The notes below the pieces were generated by a model. That model was not told the DNA's origin and did not search any database. It was given only the letters and a program-made list of their open reading frames with translations. From Plazaster borealis (lineage: Eukaryota; Echinodermata; Asteroidea; Forcipulatida; Labidiasteridae), in contig CM037457.1 of assembly GCA_021014325.1 (NCBI GenBank), forward strand, positions 11,660,538-11,724,537: a stretch of DNA of 64,000 nucleotides. The letters run 5' to 3'. Positions 1 through 12,536 of the stretch are shown one piece after another; position 1 is the first letter of the stretch, and every line of letters begins with the position of its first letter. A program made the translations under genes and the position numbers.

Positions 1-199
1 GCCCAGCCAGTGGCCGAGAAACGTGTTGCTGTCCGGACAAATTGAAAATAACAATACAAATGAATTACATACAGTAAAATGTAGCACTGATTTATGTTTA
101 GATATGGTAGTTTGTGTGAACTCAAACAGAAACTACGAGCCAAATAGTAAAACTGCACTTGGAAAAAATCGGCATCCAACATATCATATAAAACAATAT

Positions 200-424
200 C
201 AGGGGCGGATCCAGGATTTTCCAAACGGGGGGGGCGTGAAAATATGCCAAGCAGCAAAATGATAAATGAAGTTTGTTGCGCCTGCGTAACACAAAGCTTC
301 CCCATTTCTCCCTCCCCTTCTCTCTCTCTCCCTCTTTTTTTCTTTTCTCCGTCTTTTTTTTTTTTTTTTCTTTTATGGGGGGGGGGGGGCCCCCCCCCAC
401 GCCCCCCCCCTGGATCCGCGCCTG
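200..424. repeat. Palindromic element with G and C homopolymer tracts
   Basis: Inverted ends caggggcggatccagg (left) and cctggatccgcgcctg (right), enclosing poly-G, CT-rich and poly-C tracts. The ends are near-perfect reverse complements, as expected of a fold-back or miniature DNA element. Confidence 0.65.
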
Positions 425-658
425 AATATAAACATCGAAATATATTTTCAAAGAAAACACCGATAACTCAGTCGACACAACAAAAATACAGTCCTCATAC
501 ATAAATACAAAATTATAATAACTGTTTTATTGGCAAGAATATAATGTTCCGGGCCGATTTCACAATAAGATTGAGTTTGAAACTGTCGAATAAATCTTAA
601 TTGCTAAGCAAAATGTGATGTCACAATACAAATCACTATGGCAATACTGACAACTCAC

Positions 659-1058
659 CTTGAAGGGTCTGTGTACGTTTGGTAATTGGAACCCATTGTT
701 TGTTTCAATCCTACATAGTTGTAGATTATATACCATAAAACTAATCTGTGAAAATTTAATTTCAAAAGGTAAAAGCGTTTTTGAGATATTGCTGAAAATC
801 TGGAGCGGTTATGTCCACGCATGAAGAATAATCTGCAATTGGAATACACAATCTGAGAAACGTTACTGCAGTAACGCTTCTCAGATTCAAATATTTTGGG
901 GTAAAAAGTGATATCTTTTTCCATAACCACAGTATACGTCGAAGTAAAAAGTTTCTCAAAATGCATTATATTATCCAAAGCTGCTGTACTTCTTACCAAG
1001 TAAGTTTGTATTGCCATTAATTTTCAGAGTCACTACCAAACCTATACAGACCCTTTAA
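659..1058 (+). mobile_element. TTAA-bounded miniature element, subfamily B
   Basis: From cttgaagggtctgtgtacg to ctatacagaccctttaa, imperfect inverted ends; central palindrome aacgttactgcagtaacg. Non-coding. Confidence 0.78.
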
Positions 1059-2020
1059 GATGAATCTTAGTGCTTTGTGAAATCTAGCACACTTCTGAAG
1101 TTTATTAAAGTTATCTTCACCCTAAAATGCGACATCAAATTATGTAGTTTTAATATTAATTATTAATAAAATTGATTGTCACAGTTTTTGAATGGAAATA
1201 GGGAGTTGAAAATTACTCACAGAAATAAAGCAACCTGAAACGGTGCCGCCTTCGAAAGAAATAATAATCATATTTTTAACATTTATTGCCTGTCCGGATT
1301 GTTGAATTATTATGTAGAAAATCCGGGCAGGCTTAATGTAAATTTCCACATCAGGCTTTACGCGAGTTCTATAATTCAATTCAATTCAAACTCACATTTA
1401 TTTCCATACTTCATGAACAATTTCCAAACAGTACATAGCCAAAACATGAATTTATAGAAGTAACCCAAAAACATTTTTTACAATGCAGAAAATTAAATAA
1501 GTATGGAGGCATCATCTAGAAGCCGAAGCTTGAATACAACTTATCAACGACGCGGGCCCCTTTAATATTGCAATGGAATTACACTTTTTGTAACCTTTCG
1601 TACTTAATTTTGAAAACTAGTTTGGAATGAATGGACTGGGTTGGTGTGGATAAAACCTTTACCAAAGACCGCGTATAAAACGAGCAACCTTGAAATCATT
1701 TCTGAAGTACCAGTCACATTGATAATGACTTATTTATTAACTGAATAAGTCCAATTAAAAATGTTATTTTGCGGCAAGTTATAAAGTGTTGAATGAATAC
1801 GCTCTGACACTTACTGCAAGCAGTTCACTTTATGTCGTCCAGGAACACAATGTAAGTGAAGCAGTGTACCCCAGTGACGACTTCGTTACTTGTACTGTTT
1901 TCAACCAAAGCAACGTATTCATTATTTCACACCTGCGTGTGAATAATATTGCAATAATATTCACTCTATTTCAGATAAAAGAGTTCATTTTGAAAGGATC
2001 CAGCGTTGCGTATCGGTTTT

Positions 2021-3412
2021 ATGGCAGCACGGCGTGGTTCTGCTGGTCTACCCGCCGCAGGCGGCACTCAACGGTTGTGCAACGGCCCGGCACGGGCACC
2101 GCTCGGCAAACAAATTAAAGACAATCCAAGCACAGATTTTGCGTACAACATGTGGGATGTACCGGTACACCAAACCGGGTCATCACCATGTACATCGAAA
2201 AAGAACCCCGAAGTTGCTAGGGAAGGAGATCAGACGGGTCACGGACTGGACTATGCGATCAATAAAACAGACAGAGATGTGACAGTTATCATCAATAACC
2301 CATCCATTGATCCACGTTCGAATAAGCAAGGCATTCATCTGCTTTCAGGTGTTGGCACAACGCACGGAACACAACACCAGTATTTTCAAATTAACCCTGT
2401 AGGATCGAGTTCGGAAAATACACAATATTTCGATCCAGTCGTTGTCAAGAACCGAACCGTCTCTGTTTCGTCATCAGAGAGGGACATCCAGAGAAATCGT
2501 GGACAGTCGTTTGGTGACGAGTCGCGAAGTGGGTATCGGTTGCTGAAGACCCCCGACCCGCCGAAGGCCGGACGACGAAGTCCAACAACAAAGAGGGGGA
2601 GTTCGGAGGCGGAGGCCCCATCGACAAAAGACAGGCTGAGGGTCAAGAGTCTTGTTAGCTCTTCCCTTGTGAATCGTCTGGAAGCAGAAGATGTCTGGAG
2701 CAAGATTTCTGGCAACAGGGGACGCAGTCGCTCGGATGTGAGGTATGATGCCTTGCCTTTTCTAGACAGCGGTGAACTAGATCTCAAATCGTTTCGGCTT
2801 GGTCACTCACATAGCACCCCTGAGTCTGCGCTCCTTAAAGACAAACCACAACACGAACCGCCCAAACGGTTGACTAACACATCTTTACCAAAGAGATTTT
2901 CCAAATCGAACGAGAAACTTTGCCCCCTTCATGAAGAACAAATATTTGAAACGCCCTGTGAACTAAACAAATACCCAAGACACAAAGAGTTCGAATCCGC
3001 CGAGAAGCAGCAGCTGCACATTCTTGAGACACGGAAGGACCACTTTAAGGACCAGTGCCAAGGCGACGAGACTCGCCGTGTCCATCCTCCAACCAGCCCG
3101 AGGCACCAGCGCCGCAACGCCGTTGTGGACATCATGGATAACTTGGTGGTGGAGCGGACCCGTTCTGAAACGCTCCGTGGTGCTGAACGGAACGCGACCA
3201 CCGAACCGGACGAACCCGCCCGTCCAGCACGGCGGGACACATGCTTCATGAACCCCAGTGCGCTCCGCTTCAGAATGATCAGAGACTCCGTGTTACCACC
3301 GAGGAGAAGGAGGGCATACTCGGACCTTTCTGGGAACTACGATAAAGCAACGGGGAAGTCGTCAAGGAAACTCTCGATCTCTTCTCAGCAGCGACTGATT
3401 CGAACTCAAGGG
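2021..3412 (+). CDS. Long open exon, basic Ser/Arg-rich protein; candidate 5' exon of the CNBD2-like gene
   Basis: 464 codons open from ATG 2021 to a strong donor (ggggtaagt) at 3413, ending in phase 0. In-frame TGA at 1991-1993 precedes the ATG, and a good acceptor (ctctatttcag) ends at 1974, so a spliced 5' leader is likely. The protein is disordered, rich in Ser, Arg, Thr and Pro, with basic runs such as LPPRRRRAYSDLSG near its end; no domain is recognised. GC content is far above the surrounding sequence, which argues for coding. Belonging to the downstream CNBD2-like gene is inferred from strand, phase and basic N-terminal character; it could be an unrelated gene. Confidence 0.6.
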
Positions 3413-4769
3413 GTAAGTCAACATTGCAATGAAGGGGTAACATGATAAAGAAATAAAGTTACAGATCTTGTTGTTTTTCCACCGCGGTGTTTTGCAGATT
3501 TTTACAGTGAACAAAATAATGTGAACACGAAACCCGTATAGTTGCTGAACCCTTTACCTTTGCCGATGTTTCATGTTTTCAACTTCTTGCTGTTTTATGT
3601 CAATGTTTGTTTGTGTTCCTGGCAGTTATGTTTTGATACTGCAAACTGCATGCCTTTCAAACCTTGCCCCTCTTGTGTTGTTTTGCTCACCTTTTGCTGG
3701 ATAATTGGCTATGTTTGTTTATTTGTTTGTTTGTTTGTTTTAGGTTTTGTGGTTTTAGTTTGTTCATGTTAGCCATTTTGCTCAGCGCATAGTGACCTCT
3801 CGTTTTATGCTTTTTATAAATGCTTATTTTCGAACATTTAATTCTTAACATTTATTTAGGCTTTTTATTTATATTTAGTTATACAGAAATTGACTGTTTG
3901 TTTCTTCTGTGTGCCCATACTTTTCCTTGCCCGTAATATAAAATTACCGACTAGTGAAAGGTTTTTAGATAATTTTGTGTAAATGTTTTCTTTTGTAATA
4001 CTATTTGGAACATCTTGTAAACTCAGATTTTAAAATCATGCACAAGAAAGCACTTCTCGTTACCTGAACGTGAGTATAATCGTCAGAGTGATTTCGCGAG
4101 AATTTGGAACCCCTTTCAAAAGTTGGCACCCTTTCAAAAAAGTTACAGGGCGACCAGTTACACAAAGTTGCGTATAGTTTTGTATTGAATAGCTGTGTTT
4201 ACATACCATTTGAAACTTGATATAGCCTAGGTTATAAATAAATTCTACCTTAAAAAACACATTGTCCGAACTGCTGCAACTTTGAATTGATGAAGTGTTG
4301 ATGTTGCAAGCAATTTTAACTGTGTACCGAGTGAATATAGGGTTTTTTATAATTTCAACTGACTCGCCAAGCGGATGCCGAGTCATGTAATTTTCAGTCA
4401 GTGCAATTGGTAAGGTTCCAATGTCATTGAGAAGTTGGGCTGGAGATATTTCTGAATCTACATGGAAGCGTATAGATCTAGAAGGGCCACAACCAAAATT
4501 CAAGTTGCCACCTTTAACCCATATCCACCTGACTGGTCAACAGTAAACGCTGTTCCTGCCTGATCCATGTAGCACTTATTGCTGCATTGCAAAACAAAAT
4601 CAATATTTTCTACCTTGCAAATAAACATAACCCAACAAGCTGTATACTGTTGGAAAGAGCACATAATTCTCTTTAATTTGATATAGGCCTATATCTGTCA
4701 TGGTTACCATGTTGCCGTAACGGCTATCTGACTTCATTCACCGAGAACGCACTGAGACACTTTCTGGTC

Positions 4770-4920
4770 GAGGCGAGATACGGTACCGCTGAGGTAACTT
4801 GAGCGGCACTCCGCCCACACAACCCCTGCATCTCGGGTAGGTGTATGTGGTGGTCGTGGGTTCGATCCCCTCCCGAGTTTCTTGTGGATCATTTCCCACA
4901 GGTCTCCTATACTTACTTGA
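4770..4920 (+). repeat. tRNA-like SINE
   Basis: Contains a B-box-like stretch gtcgtgggttcgatcccctc in a context similar to other SINEs in the window. No complete cloverleaf can be drawn, so it is a SINE head and not a tRNA gene. Confidence 0.45.
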
Positions 4921-5315
4921 TTAATTAACTTTGACCCGACCTAAGCCGAATTTCTTAGCTAGTCCTAGCACACAAAACTGATTTGCTGAGAGCAGAAAAG
5001 TTTCGGCCCTGTTGGAATGAAGCGATTTCGGTTATGGCTATGGTTTTGGTTTGCTTCAGAGATAAAGTTCTCCGGCCTACGGTTTATACAGCGCTAGTTG
5101 CCTTTGAGGTTCCCTTGGTTTTGTTACCAGAAAGGTTTAATTATTTGCCTTGTCAGCGAACCGGCCGTGGCCACTTTCCATCACGAACATAATAGCGGAC
5201 ATGGTCTGTTCTTATACAAACAGGATACCAGACTAAAACACAATTTTGATGTGTGCTGTTTATTGTTTATGACTGGTCAACCAATCAAAAAGTCCGTAAC
5301 TCATCGTACTTAGGT

Positions 5316-5657
5316 TTAAAGGTAGTGTACACTTTTGGTAACAGCTCAAAATCAGTGTCCACATTTTGTGTAATTCAACATATGCATGAACAAACAAACC
5401 TGTGAAAGTTTGAGCTCATTTGGTCATCGAGATCACGAGAAAATAGTAAAAAGAGACCTTATGTGTTTTCTGTTTTTCAAAATATCGCGCGTGATAAAAA
5501 CTATGGTTTTACTCATTTCTCAGAAACGATAGCATTTGAGGCAAAAATATTTTTAGGAACCCTTTCAACCATTACTTACTTTAAATCATGTAAATTGTGT
5601 GTGAATCTGTGAACATTTGTGTTTTTCGATCTTACCAATAGTGTACAGAGCCTTTAA
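5316..5657 (+). mobile_element. TTAA-bounded miniature element, subfamily C
   Basis: Begins TTAAAGGTAGTGTACAC and ends GTGTACAGAGCCTTTAA, imperfect inverted repeats with TTAA at both ends. Non-coding. Related copies at 16037, 26499, 43346 and 52860. Confidence 0.8.
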
Positions 5658-6119
5658 ACAATTTAATAGAAGGCACGTTTTTGTTACTCTCTATAGTAAA
5701 AACCTTACCCTTACCGATTAAATGTTTCGCCAAGGTAACCAGTAGTGGTCTGGTAGTTATGTAACTCAATATAAGTATAGACTTGTACATTCCAGTGCCT
5801 TTCTATAGCAGGCACGACAATGCCCTGGTCACATGGGAAATTTTACATTTTATGTCATAATTTCCTCATAATTAATGCAAGAGTAAACAAATAACAGCTG
5901 AATAGGTTTTGCGATGTGACATCTTTCTTCTATCAAAAATTGATAAAAATCGGGGACAACTTAATGTGTTCTTCCATTAGCTTTGTACAAAGCCCGCTTG
6001 CAGGAAGTCCAGGCTATGTTGCTCTTTTGTAACATCATGATGTCACAGGTAAAGATACACCGGGTAAATCGGAAACAAAATCCTCTGCTCTTTGAAATTG
6101 TAAACGGGATAGTTCAGCG

Positions 6120-6493
6120 TTAAAGGCACTGAACACGTTTGGAAATTTTCAAGGACCAGTGTTCTCACTTGGTGTATTCCTATATATGCATACAAGAATA
6201 TGCATGAAAATTTGGGCTCAATTGGTCATCGAAGTTGCAAGAAAACGATGAAAGAAAAAACACCATTGTTGTACAAATTTGTGTGCTTTCAGATAGGAAT
6301 AAAAACTTCTTGCAAGAAGTTTTTATTATTTTAGTGAGAAATTACCTTTTTCTCAAAAACTACGTGTTACTTCAGAGGGAGTCGTTTCCTACAACGTTTT
6401 ATACTATCAACAGCTCTCCATTGCCTGTTACCAAGTAAGTTGTTATGCTAATATTTGTTTTGAGTCCTTACCAAACGTGTACGATACCTTTAA
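6120..6493 (+). mobile_element. TTAA-bounded miniature element, subfamily A
   Basis: Begins TTAAAGGCACTGAACACG and ends CGTGTACGATACCTTTAA. The middle holds a small palindrome, aaacttcttgcaagaagttt. Same family as 22705, 24873, 27080, 29050, 44505, 47205 and 60084. TTAA ends suggest a piggyBac-type non-autonomous element, by inference. Confidence 0.85.
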
Positions 6494-7980
6494 GTTAACC
6501 GTGGAAACTGCTTGGTATTTCGTCGCCTGAAGTTACCATGCCTCATTGAGTTTAGCTGTCTCCATTCCGGTAATGAAATGCTCTCTCGAAAGCAGATTTT
6601 TTTTAAGGTAATGTTTATGAGTGCGTCTTGGGTTTTATTAAAGGTAGGGTCATATATTGGATTTGGGCAACGAAATGCTGATTTATATGTAACATTATAA
6701 AGAAAGTTACAATAAACAGTCACATGTGAAAGTTTCAGCTGAAAACAGTGTCATATACTTGCTGAGAAAACAGTGAAAAAATGTTACCGTATTTTCACGA
6801 GAACGTCAAATCCATCCACGTTTAGCGAGGTGACAGCGGGTACGAACCGCATCTTAGTGGGCCGAAGCAATCGCGAACGGATACCAACCCTCAGAAATCT
6901 GAGTGACGATTCATGCATGAATCTTTTCTCAGGTTCATATGTTTTGGAGTGAAAAATTATCCAAACAACATCGAAGGGAAAATCAAAATTTGAGAATCAA
7001 GGTTTGTCTTGGAATAGGTTTGTCTTTTGCCGTGTGTTTCCTAAGACCTTGCAGGTCGTGTCCGGTTTTATGTCAACGCTCATTAGTTCGCTTCTTGAAT
7101 CAATTAAAAATGTCTCATTGTTGTACAATAAGTTACTGATTGCATGTACGAACAGCGTGAAGCCGCTCTATACCCGGCGTGTGCTGGACGACCATGAACG
7201 TATAAAATGCATGTTCACGGTGAAGGCTGCAGTTCGGAGAGACACGATTGGATTGCTGCCGAGGTTGATTGAAATTAAACTTGGGATCCAAGCCGACAAA
7301 TATCGCTCATGCATGAAACTATCTCCATGGTTTCATTGTTCTCCACGGGAAACCAATGCTAAGGTCATGTCTATGCGTTAGGATCAACTGTCTGTGTTCA
7401 TTATTACAGTTGACACCCCAGTCTGGCCTCGGTGTGGCTAACTGTGCACATTTCTTGGGGGTACCGTACACATTGAATTAACCGTAGCGTTGTGATTATC
7501 AAATTCTCTCTTTCGTTGGACTTTGAGGTTTGTCGACAAGAGTCAAGTTGGGCGCACTGTAGTAACGAATAAGTATTCTTCAACAGGCAGTTGATTAAAA
7601 CGGTCGCAATTGACAAGTTTTTTAGAATTATCAACACTACAGTTTGAGTAACTGTCAACGAGTCACACGAGTATAACTCTGTTGATCTTTGAACATTTTT
7701 AGCAATCACTTCTATAGTTGTGTTATGATTGTGTGTGTTGTGTTTTGTGGGGATTAAAAAAACAATTATATACATTTTCAATAGCACAGCTACAAAAAAA
7801 ACCACTTTGAGTATAGCCTACACGTGAGGGACACGATGATTGGGTTTGAACTCCACTGATAAAAAGTTGACCCTTCTGAAAAGCTGACCTTGCGATGAAG
7901 CTGTATGACCTACGCCATGCTGACAGTCAAATGAAATTAAATGAGTGGAACGACCAAAACAACAACGATTTTGTTAACAG

Positions 7981-8475
7981 CGTGACGTTGATGAAGACCT
8001 AAAGGAATTTATTTTATACTCGGTGACTCCACAACCGAAGATGTCAAGGTTTCCAAGGCGAAGTTCAGTGGCATGCCACCGAAGTGGACAGTCTAGTGAG
8101 CGGACCACAGTCAAACGGTCGCCTGAAAGATCTTGTCAGTTGCCCGCCATAAAGTTGGACAGTGCAGAAGATTTTACGGCAGAAGAAGAGCTTCAAACGA
8201 TGAGCGAGTGGAAAAGAGGGACCGATCCCTTCCAACGGAGGAATACTCTCGGGCAAGATCGGCCGCATCCACGGACGACGGCCGTGACCGGACGGCGTGG
8301 AAGCCAACGGGGGCCCGGTGACGTTTCGGACCGTGGGACGTTGCCGCCCATCGTTAGGAAGTATAGGAGGTTTTCGCTGTTCACAGCAGGGAACGCCAAT
8401 GATGGAAGACCGACAGCCGATGAACCCATGGTCCGGGCCATACACGAAATCATTCGAAAGAAAAACCGTCAAAAA
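7981..8475 (+). CDS. Open exon, basic Ser/Arg-rich; candidate second 5' exon
   Basis: 165 codons from acceptor gattttgttaacag (in-frame TAA at 7975-7977 lies just before it) to donor gtaagc at 8476, phase 0 at both ends, so it can follow the exon ending at 3412 directly. Begins RDVDEDLKEFILYSVTPQPK. The alternative is a first exon starting at ATG 8041. Contains LPPIVRKYRRFSLF, loosely like the LPPRRRRAYSDL stretch of the preceding candidate exon. No domain recognised. Confidence 0.55.
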
Positions 8476-8925
8476 GTAAGCGAGAGTCCAACATTACCAA
8501 CAAAACATACAATCTTGATCTCAATGTTTTGATGATAAAGCTTGCCTTTGCTTTTGCCGAGTTGTACAACGCTGTTCTGCTTGTGTACAAAATGTCAAAA
8601 AGGCTGCTGAGTTATATATAAATCTGTGAAAATTGAACATTTGGAAAATTGCCGTTTTCCTATTCTCTTATTGGTCAATTTGTGAGGAGTCCTATTCCAA
8701 TTTTAAAATGTCTTGAATTTTCTTTCGTCTCGTAGGATTGTTTGAAAATCACCCTAAATTATATTATTAATCCGCAGTCGTGCGTAAACAGAGGGGCGTT
8801 GGCGGTAGCCAGCTCAAAACCCCTGCCCCTCCCCCAAACAAATAAATAAATAATGATAAGAATAATTGAACAAACATATATAGAAAAATGAGATCGAAAA
8901 ATGCACAAATAAATGATTCGACACA

Positions 8926-9025
8926 TTAAAGGCAGGGTATACTTTTGGTAAATACCGTACTCTACAAGTTAATGACCATTAACAACTTACTTGGTACAGA
9001 GCTGTTGATATTATACTTAAGAGAT
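8926..9025 (-). mobile_element. TTAA-bounded element, truncated fragment
   Basis: Starts TTAAAGGCAGGGTATAC and keeps the next hundred bases of a subfamily A-like copy before similarity is lost. Confidence 0.55.
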
Positions 9026-9484
9026 GCAAACAATAGTTAATGGCCTGACGTTTCAAACCTAGTAGAGTCGTTCTCGATATTATACTTACTATATTATCAT
9101 AATAATATGAAAACAATAACACGCAGTTCTTGTTCAATGTGGCTCGTTGTCACACCGGATGAGCGTCTGGCAGCGCTCATCATTGTTTTACGACAGGTAT
9201 GCAAAGCTATTGAATTATGAACCCCCATGATGTATAGCACATTGTGAGGGTTTACAGAGTGATTCGGTGCAAGTTCGGCAGCCAACCGTGAACATTATGA
9301 AACCCTAACACAAACTGAGCGCATAAATCTATTTTTTTTTAAATAACAAATTCATTTAATTACATTAAATTCATTGAAGGGTACAAAATGCATTGATCAG
9401 TGATAGTAAAAACAAAAATACAGTTCCGCTCATGACAGGACGTAAAATGCACAGTAAAGTAAGTTGAGGAAGGACAGATATGTG

Positions 9485-9862
9485 CACAAAAAGACCGACA
9501 AAAACCGACGTAATGACGGGAGAAAGACAAAAACAAAAGAACAAAAATCTGAAAATAAATTGCTCGATGGTAAAAAAAAAAAATGGAAATACTAAAATGG
9601 TTAATTACACATTAGTAAACGTCGACATATTCAGATTTTTAACCATTGCACGTAACGACATTGACAGTTCAAATGGTTGAGACAGACAAATACACAAAGA
9701 CTGTCAAAAGACCGACATACTGTTGGGAAAAAAGACAAACAAACAAACAAACAAAAATCTGAAGAACAAAATTGCTCAAAATAAATATAGAAAATACTAA
9801 ATGGTAAAATACACATATTCAGATCGCTAACCATTGTGCGTAACGACAACGACAGTTCAAAT
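9485..9862. repeat. Diverged tandem duplication, about 188 bp
   Basis: The stretch ending cgtaacgacattgacagttc (from 9651) recurs 188 bases later from 9839 with changes; both copies have an A-rich part with the motif aaaagaccgacata or similar and a shared ttcagat segment. Confidence 0.6.
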
Positions 9863-10238
9863 TTGTGTTAATAACCCATGCACCAGACTACATAGCCATG
9901 CAGCCTCGGTTTGGTTACATTAAGCTTAACGGCATGGGAAAACAAGAAGGATGCACCATGATAAATATCCGTTGCCAGACCCTATGATAACCCAATATAT
10001 CCTTGTCACTATAAGTGTTCATGATGCATTATCCTTGGAAGATAACACACTGGTCCAAAAAATCGATAATCGCACTGAACGATAGAAAATTAGAAAATAA
10101 TACAATAGTCGCTGTCGTCAAAGGTAAACCGTTTACATCGATAGGGTAGAAGGCCGTCCAACCCATTATTAACTCTATGTGTGGCAAAGCATGCCGCTCC
10201 CAGTAAGCTATTCTTAATCTCTTTGAATCAAACTGATG

Positions 10239-10330
10239 TACCTCATTGGTACCTCATTGGTACCTCATTTGTACTTAATTGGTACCTCATTTGTACCTCA
10301 TTGGTACCTCATTTGTACCTCATTTGTACC
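10239..10330. repeat. 12-bp tandem array
   Basis: About seven to eight units of tacctcattggt or tacctcatttgt. Because 12 is a multiple of three it keeps a frame open, but no coding evidence exists. Confidence 0.85.
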
Positions 10331-10854
10331 ATATTGTCAAAACTTATTCTTTAATTTCTTACTCTCTTTGAATCAAGATAAGGTACATCTATACGTTGGT
10401 AATATTTATACAACTAATAGTCTTTTTTCTTTGTTCAACCTAAAATTATATCAAATTTACCCAGTCAGTTTCACTTGAGAATTATTAATTGATATTTATA
10501 AAACTACTGCTATAATTATTTTTATGCATATGATTAAATATTGAAAATTTGAAAGGAAACACCGTGGTTAATCAATGGCCCTCTTATGGCAAGAATAACA
10601 TAATGCACGCAGCAACCTGTTCAGTGAAAAGTGTGACGTGATAGCACATTGTTAAATATACGCAGCTCTGTGTTGCACACACTCTGTGGACATCCCTTTG
10701 TTCTGTATAGGCCCACAGTTACGAAAAAAACATATTCCTTAACACTGTTAAAAAACACTGTGTAGGTGTGTGTAAGTCCACAAAGTGTTTCAAGTTCCTA
10801 CTTTGTGTGGACTTCTTTTGTTCCCAGGCCCACACTTCGTATTGCATGTAACGC

Positions 10855-11239
10855 TTAAAGGGAAAGTAATACCTTTGGTTTTTTGGAACAGTTCGATTGT
10901 TTTAATCCTACATATACAGTAAAACTAACCTGTGAACATTCAATCCAAAAGGTGGTCATGTTTTTGATGATCGCCGAAAATCCGGAGTGGTTATGTTCAC
11001 GCAGGAAGAATAATCCGTAATTGGAATACACAATCTGAGAAACGTTACTGTCAGTAACGTTTCTCAGGTTCAAATTTTGGGGGATAAAAACTGATTTATT
11101 TTTCCATAACCACATTACTTCGAAGTGAAATGATTCTAAAAATGCTTTATACTGTCAAAAGCTGCTGTACTAACCGAAACCAAGTAGGTTTTTATTGCCA
11201 TTAATTTTAAAAGTGATTACCAAACGTATACCTGCCCTG
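10855..11239 (+). mobile_element. TTAA-bounded miniature element, subfamily B
   Basis: Begins TTAAAGGGAAAGTAATACC and ends near a CCAAACGTATACCTGCCC stretch. Internal segment with acgttactgtcagtaacgt palindrome is shared with other B copies (659, 30135, 62474). Confidence 0.7.
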
Positions 11240-12331
11240 TATACAATACTTTATGAAGATTACCACAAAAACTGAGAACTGCATAGTAATAGCGCCCATC
11301 AAATTTCGTATAAAAAATAAAGAAATTGAGTGCATTAATTCAATTTTTGACATCACGGTATGGTTAAAACTTAAAATGCCCCTTTAAAAAAAGGAACACT
11401 AGAACGTTGACAAGTCATTTTCATTTAGAACAGCGACCTCTGTTGACGTACACTGCAGAAACAGTATAGCCCCTTTCTGAAGCAATAATTTATTACATTG
11501 TGGTAATGTAATGAATAATGGACTTAATATGGATCAAAATAGAGTTATATATTTCTACTTGATCTCGGCTTGACCCAGGAGAAAAAAATTGCCTTAAAAA
11601 TAAAATTTATGTCAGTTTTTCAAGCGCGAGCAATCATACTAAAGAGGTGAAATGGATGTTTACCCCCGTTGCCATGGGCAACTTATTCATCGTTCACGCA
11701 CCATTTACGACGTTATTGTTACTCGTTAATAGTCTCCTTTTGTCAGCGGCCCCAGTCCTAAGTTGACACTGTCGCAGCGGTTCACAAATGACACTTAGGG
11801 CTACTTTCACAAATATTGTTAGTATGCAACCACAAATGATTCGCATTTCTCTAAGAAGAAACTACGCCATAAAAAATCGTTAACTTTCGTCCAAAGGTTT
11901 CACTGTAGTATCATACTATAGAAAACACGCGGGATTTGTGATACGAACAAAGAAATCTCGCCTCACCATAACCAACTGGGTTTGCCGCATTTTTGTTTTG
12001 TTATGACGTGACGTTTGACTGCTGTGGGCTGGATGAACGTGTAATTTCTTCCGTTGCTCGCAATATTGATTTCATGGAGGGGACAAAGCAGGGCAGTGTT
12101 GCAGGAAATCTGTTAATTAAATGTCTTGACAATAGTTATTGAAAAAACCTTAATTGGAAAAGATCAAAATGATCTCGTGGTCGTGGTTTTAACAACGCGG
12201 TTGAAAGAAAGGTTGAAATGCCCTATACACCAGTCGGCGTAGCTGATATAGGCACTATGACGTCACAACGTTGCCACGTGTAATTAACAACAGTGCCCGG
12301 TTATAAGAATAGTAGTCACTCATATTTGAAA

Positions 12332-12393
12332 TAAAGGGTCTGTATACGTTTGGTAGTTGGAACCCATTGTTTGTTTCAATTCCAATGATAGCT
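12332..12393 (+). mobile_element. Subfamily B fragment interrupted by another element
   Basis: Retains only the first sixty or so bases (aaagggtctgtatacgtttg onward) and then abuts the element at 12394. Confidence 0.6.
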
Positions 12394-12536
12394 TAGGCCG
12401 TATCCGAATTGGCGGCTACAGCTACGACTACGGCTGTTGCTAAGGGTGTTGCTATGGACGTCATATACTTCAATGCACGATGACGCGGAAATCTAGCCGT
12501 AGCCGTAGCTGTAGCCGGCATTTCGGACACGGCCTA
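12394..12536. mobile_element. Miniature inverted-repeat element
   Basis: Left end taggccgtatccgaa, right end ttcggacacggccta; the inner arms (ggctacagctacgactacgg and its approximate complement) continue the palindrome. A relative without the outer ends lies at about 59963-60068. Confidence 0.75.

Larger units (their letters stand above)
1..2020. other. Left flank, no supported gene
   Basis: AT-rich sequence with a GGATCC-ended palindromic repeat (200-424) and a copy of the TTAA-bounded family B (659-1058). The reading frames here are short and repeat-derived. Only a plausible acceptor at 1974 just before the 2021 exon looks functional. Confidence 0.6.
3413..7980. other. Intron or intergenic spacer
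   Basis: AT-rich with no supported exon. Contains a tRNA-like SINE (about 4770-4920), TTAA-bounded elements at 5316-5657 and 6120-6493, and a further repeat from about 6638 whose segment also appears reverse-oriented near 33650-33974. A 147-codon frame on the - strand (4503-4060) is unassigned. Confidence 0.6.

Noticed and set aside
6235..6438. Conserved small protein found in many copies (also near 22822, 29105, 44477, 47326)
   Set aside because: The repeated frame is the interior of the subfamily A miniature element, occurring in both orientations relative to genes; the similarity is of the DNA element, not of a protein.
7004..7381. Open frame of 125 codons
   Set aside because: No ATG in good context, no splice support, and part of the region is a repeat also present near 33650-33974.
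8065..8472. Antisense frame opposite the 7981-8475 exon
   Set aside because: It mirrors a GC-rich sense exon, and the donor and acceptor signals fit only the + strand.
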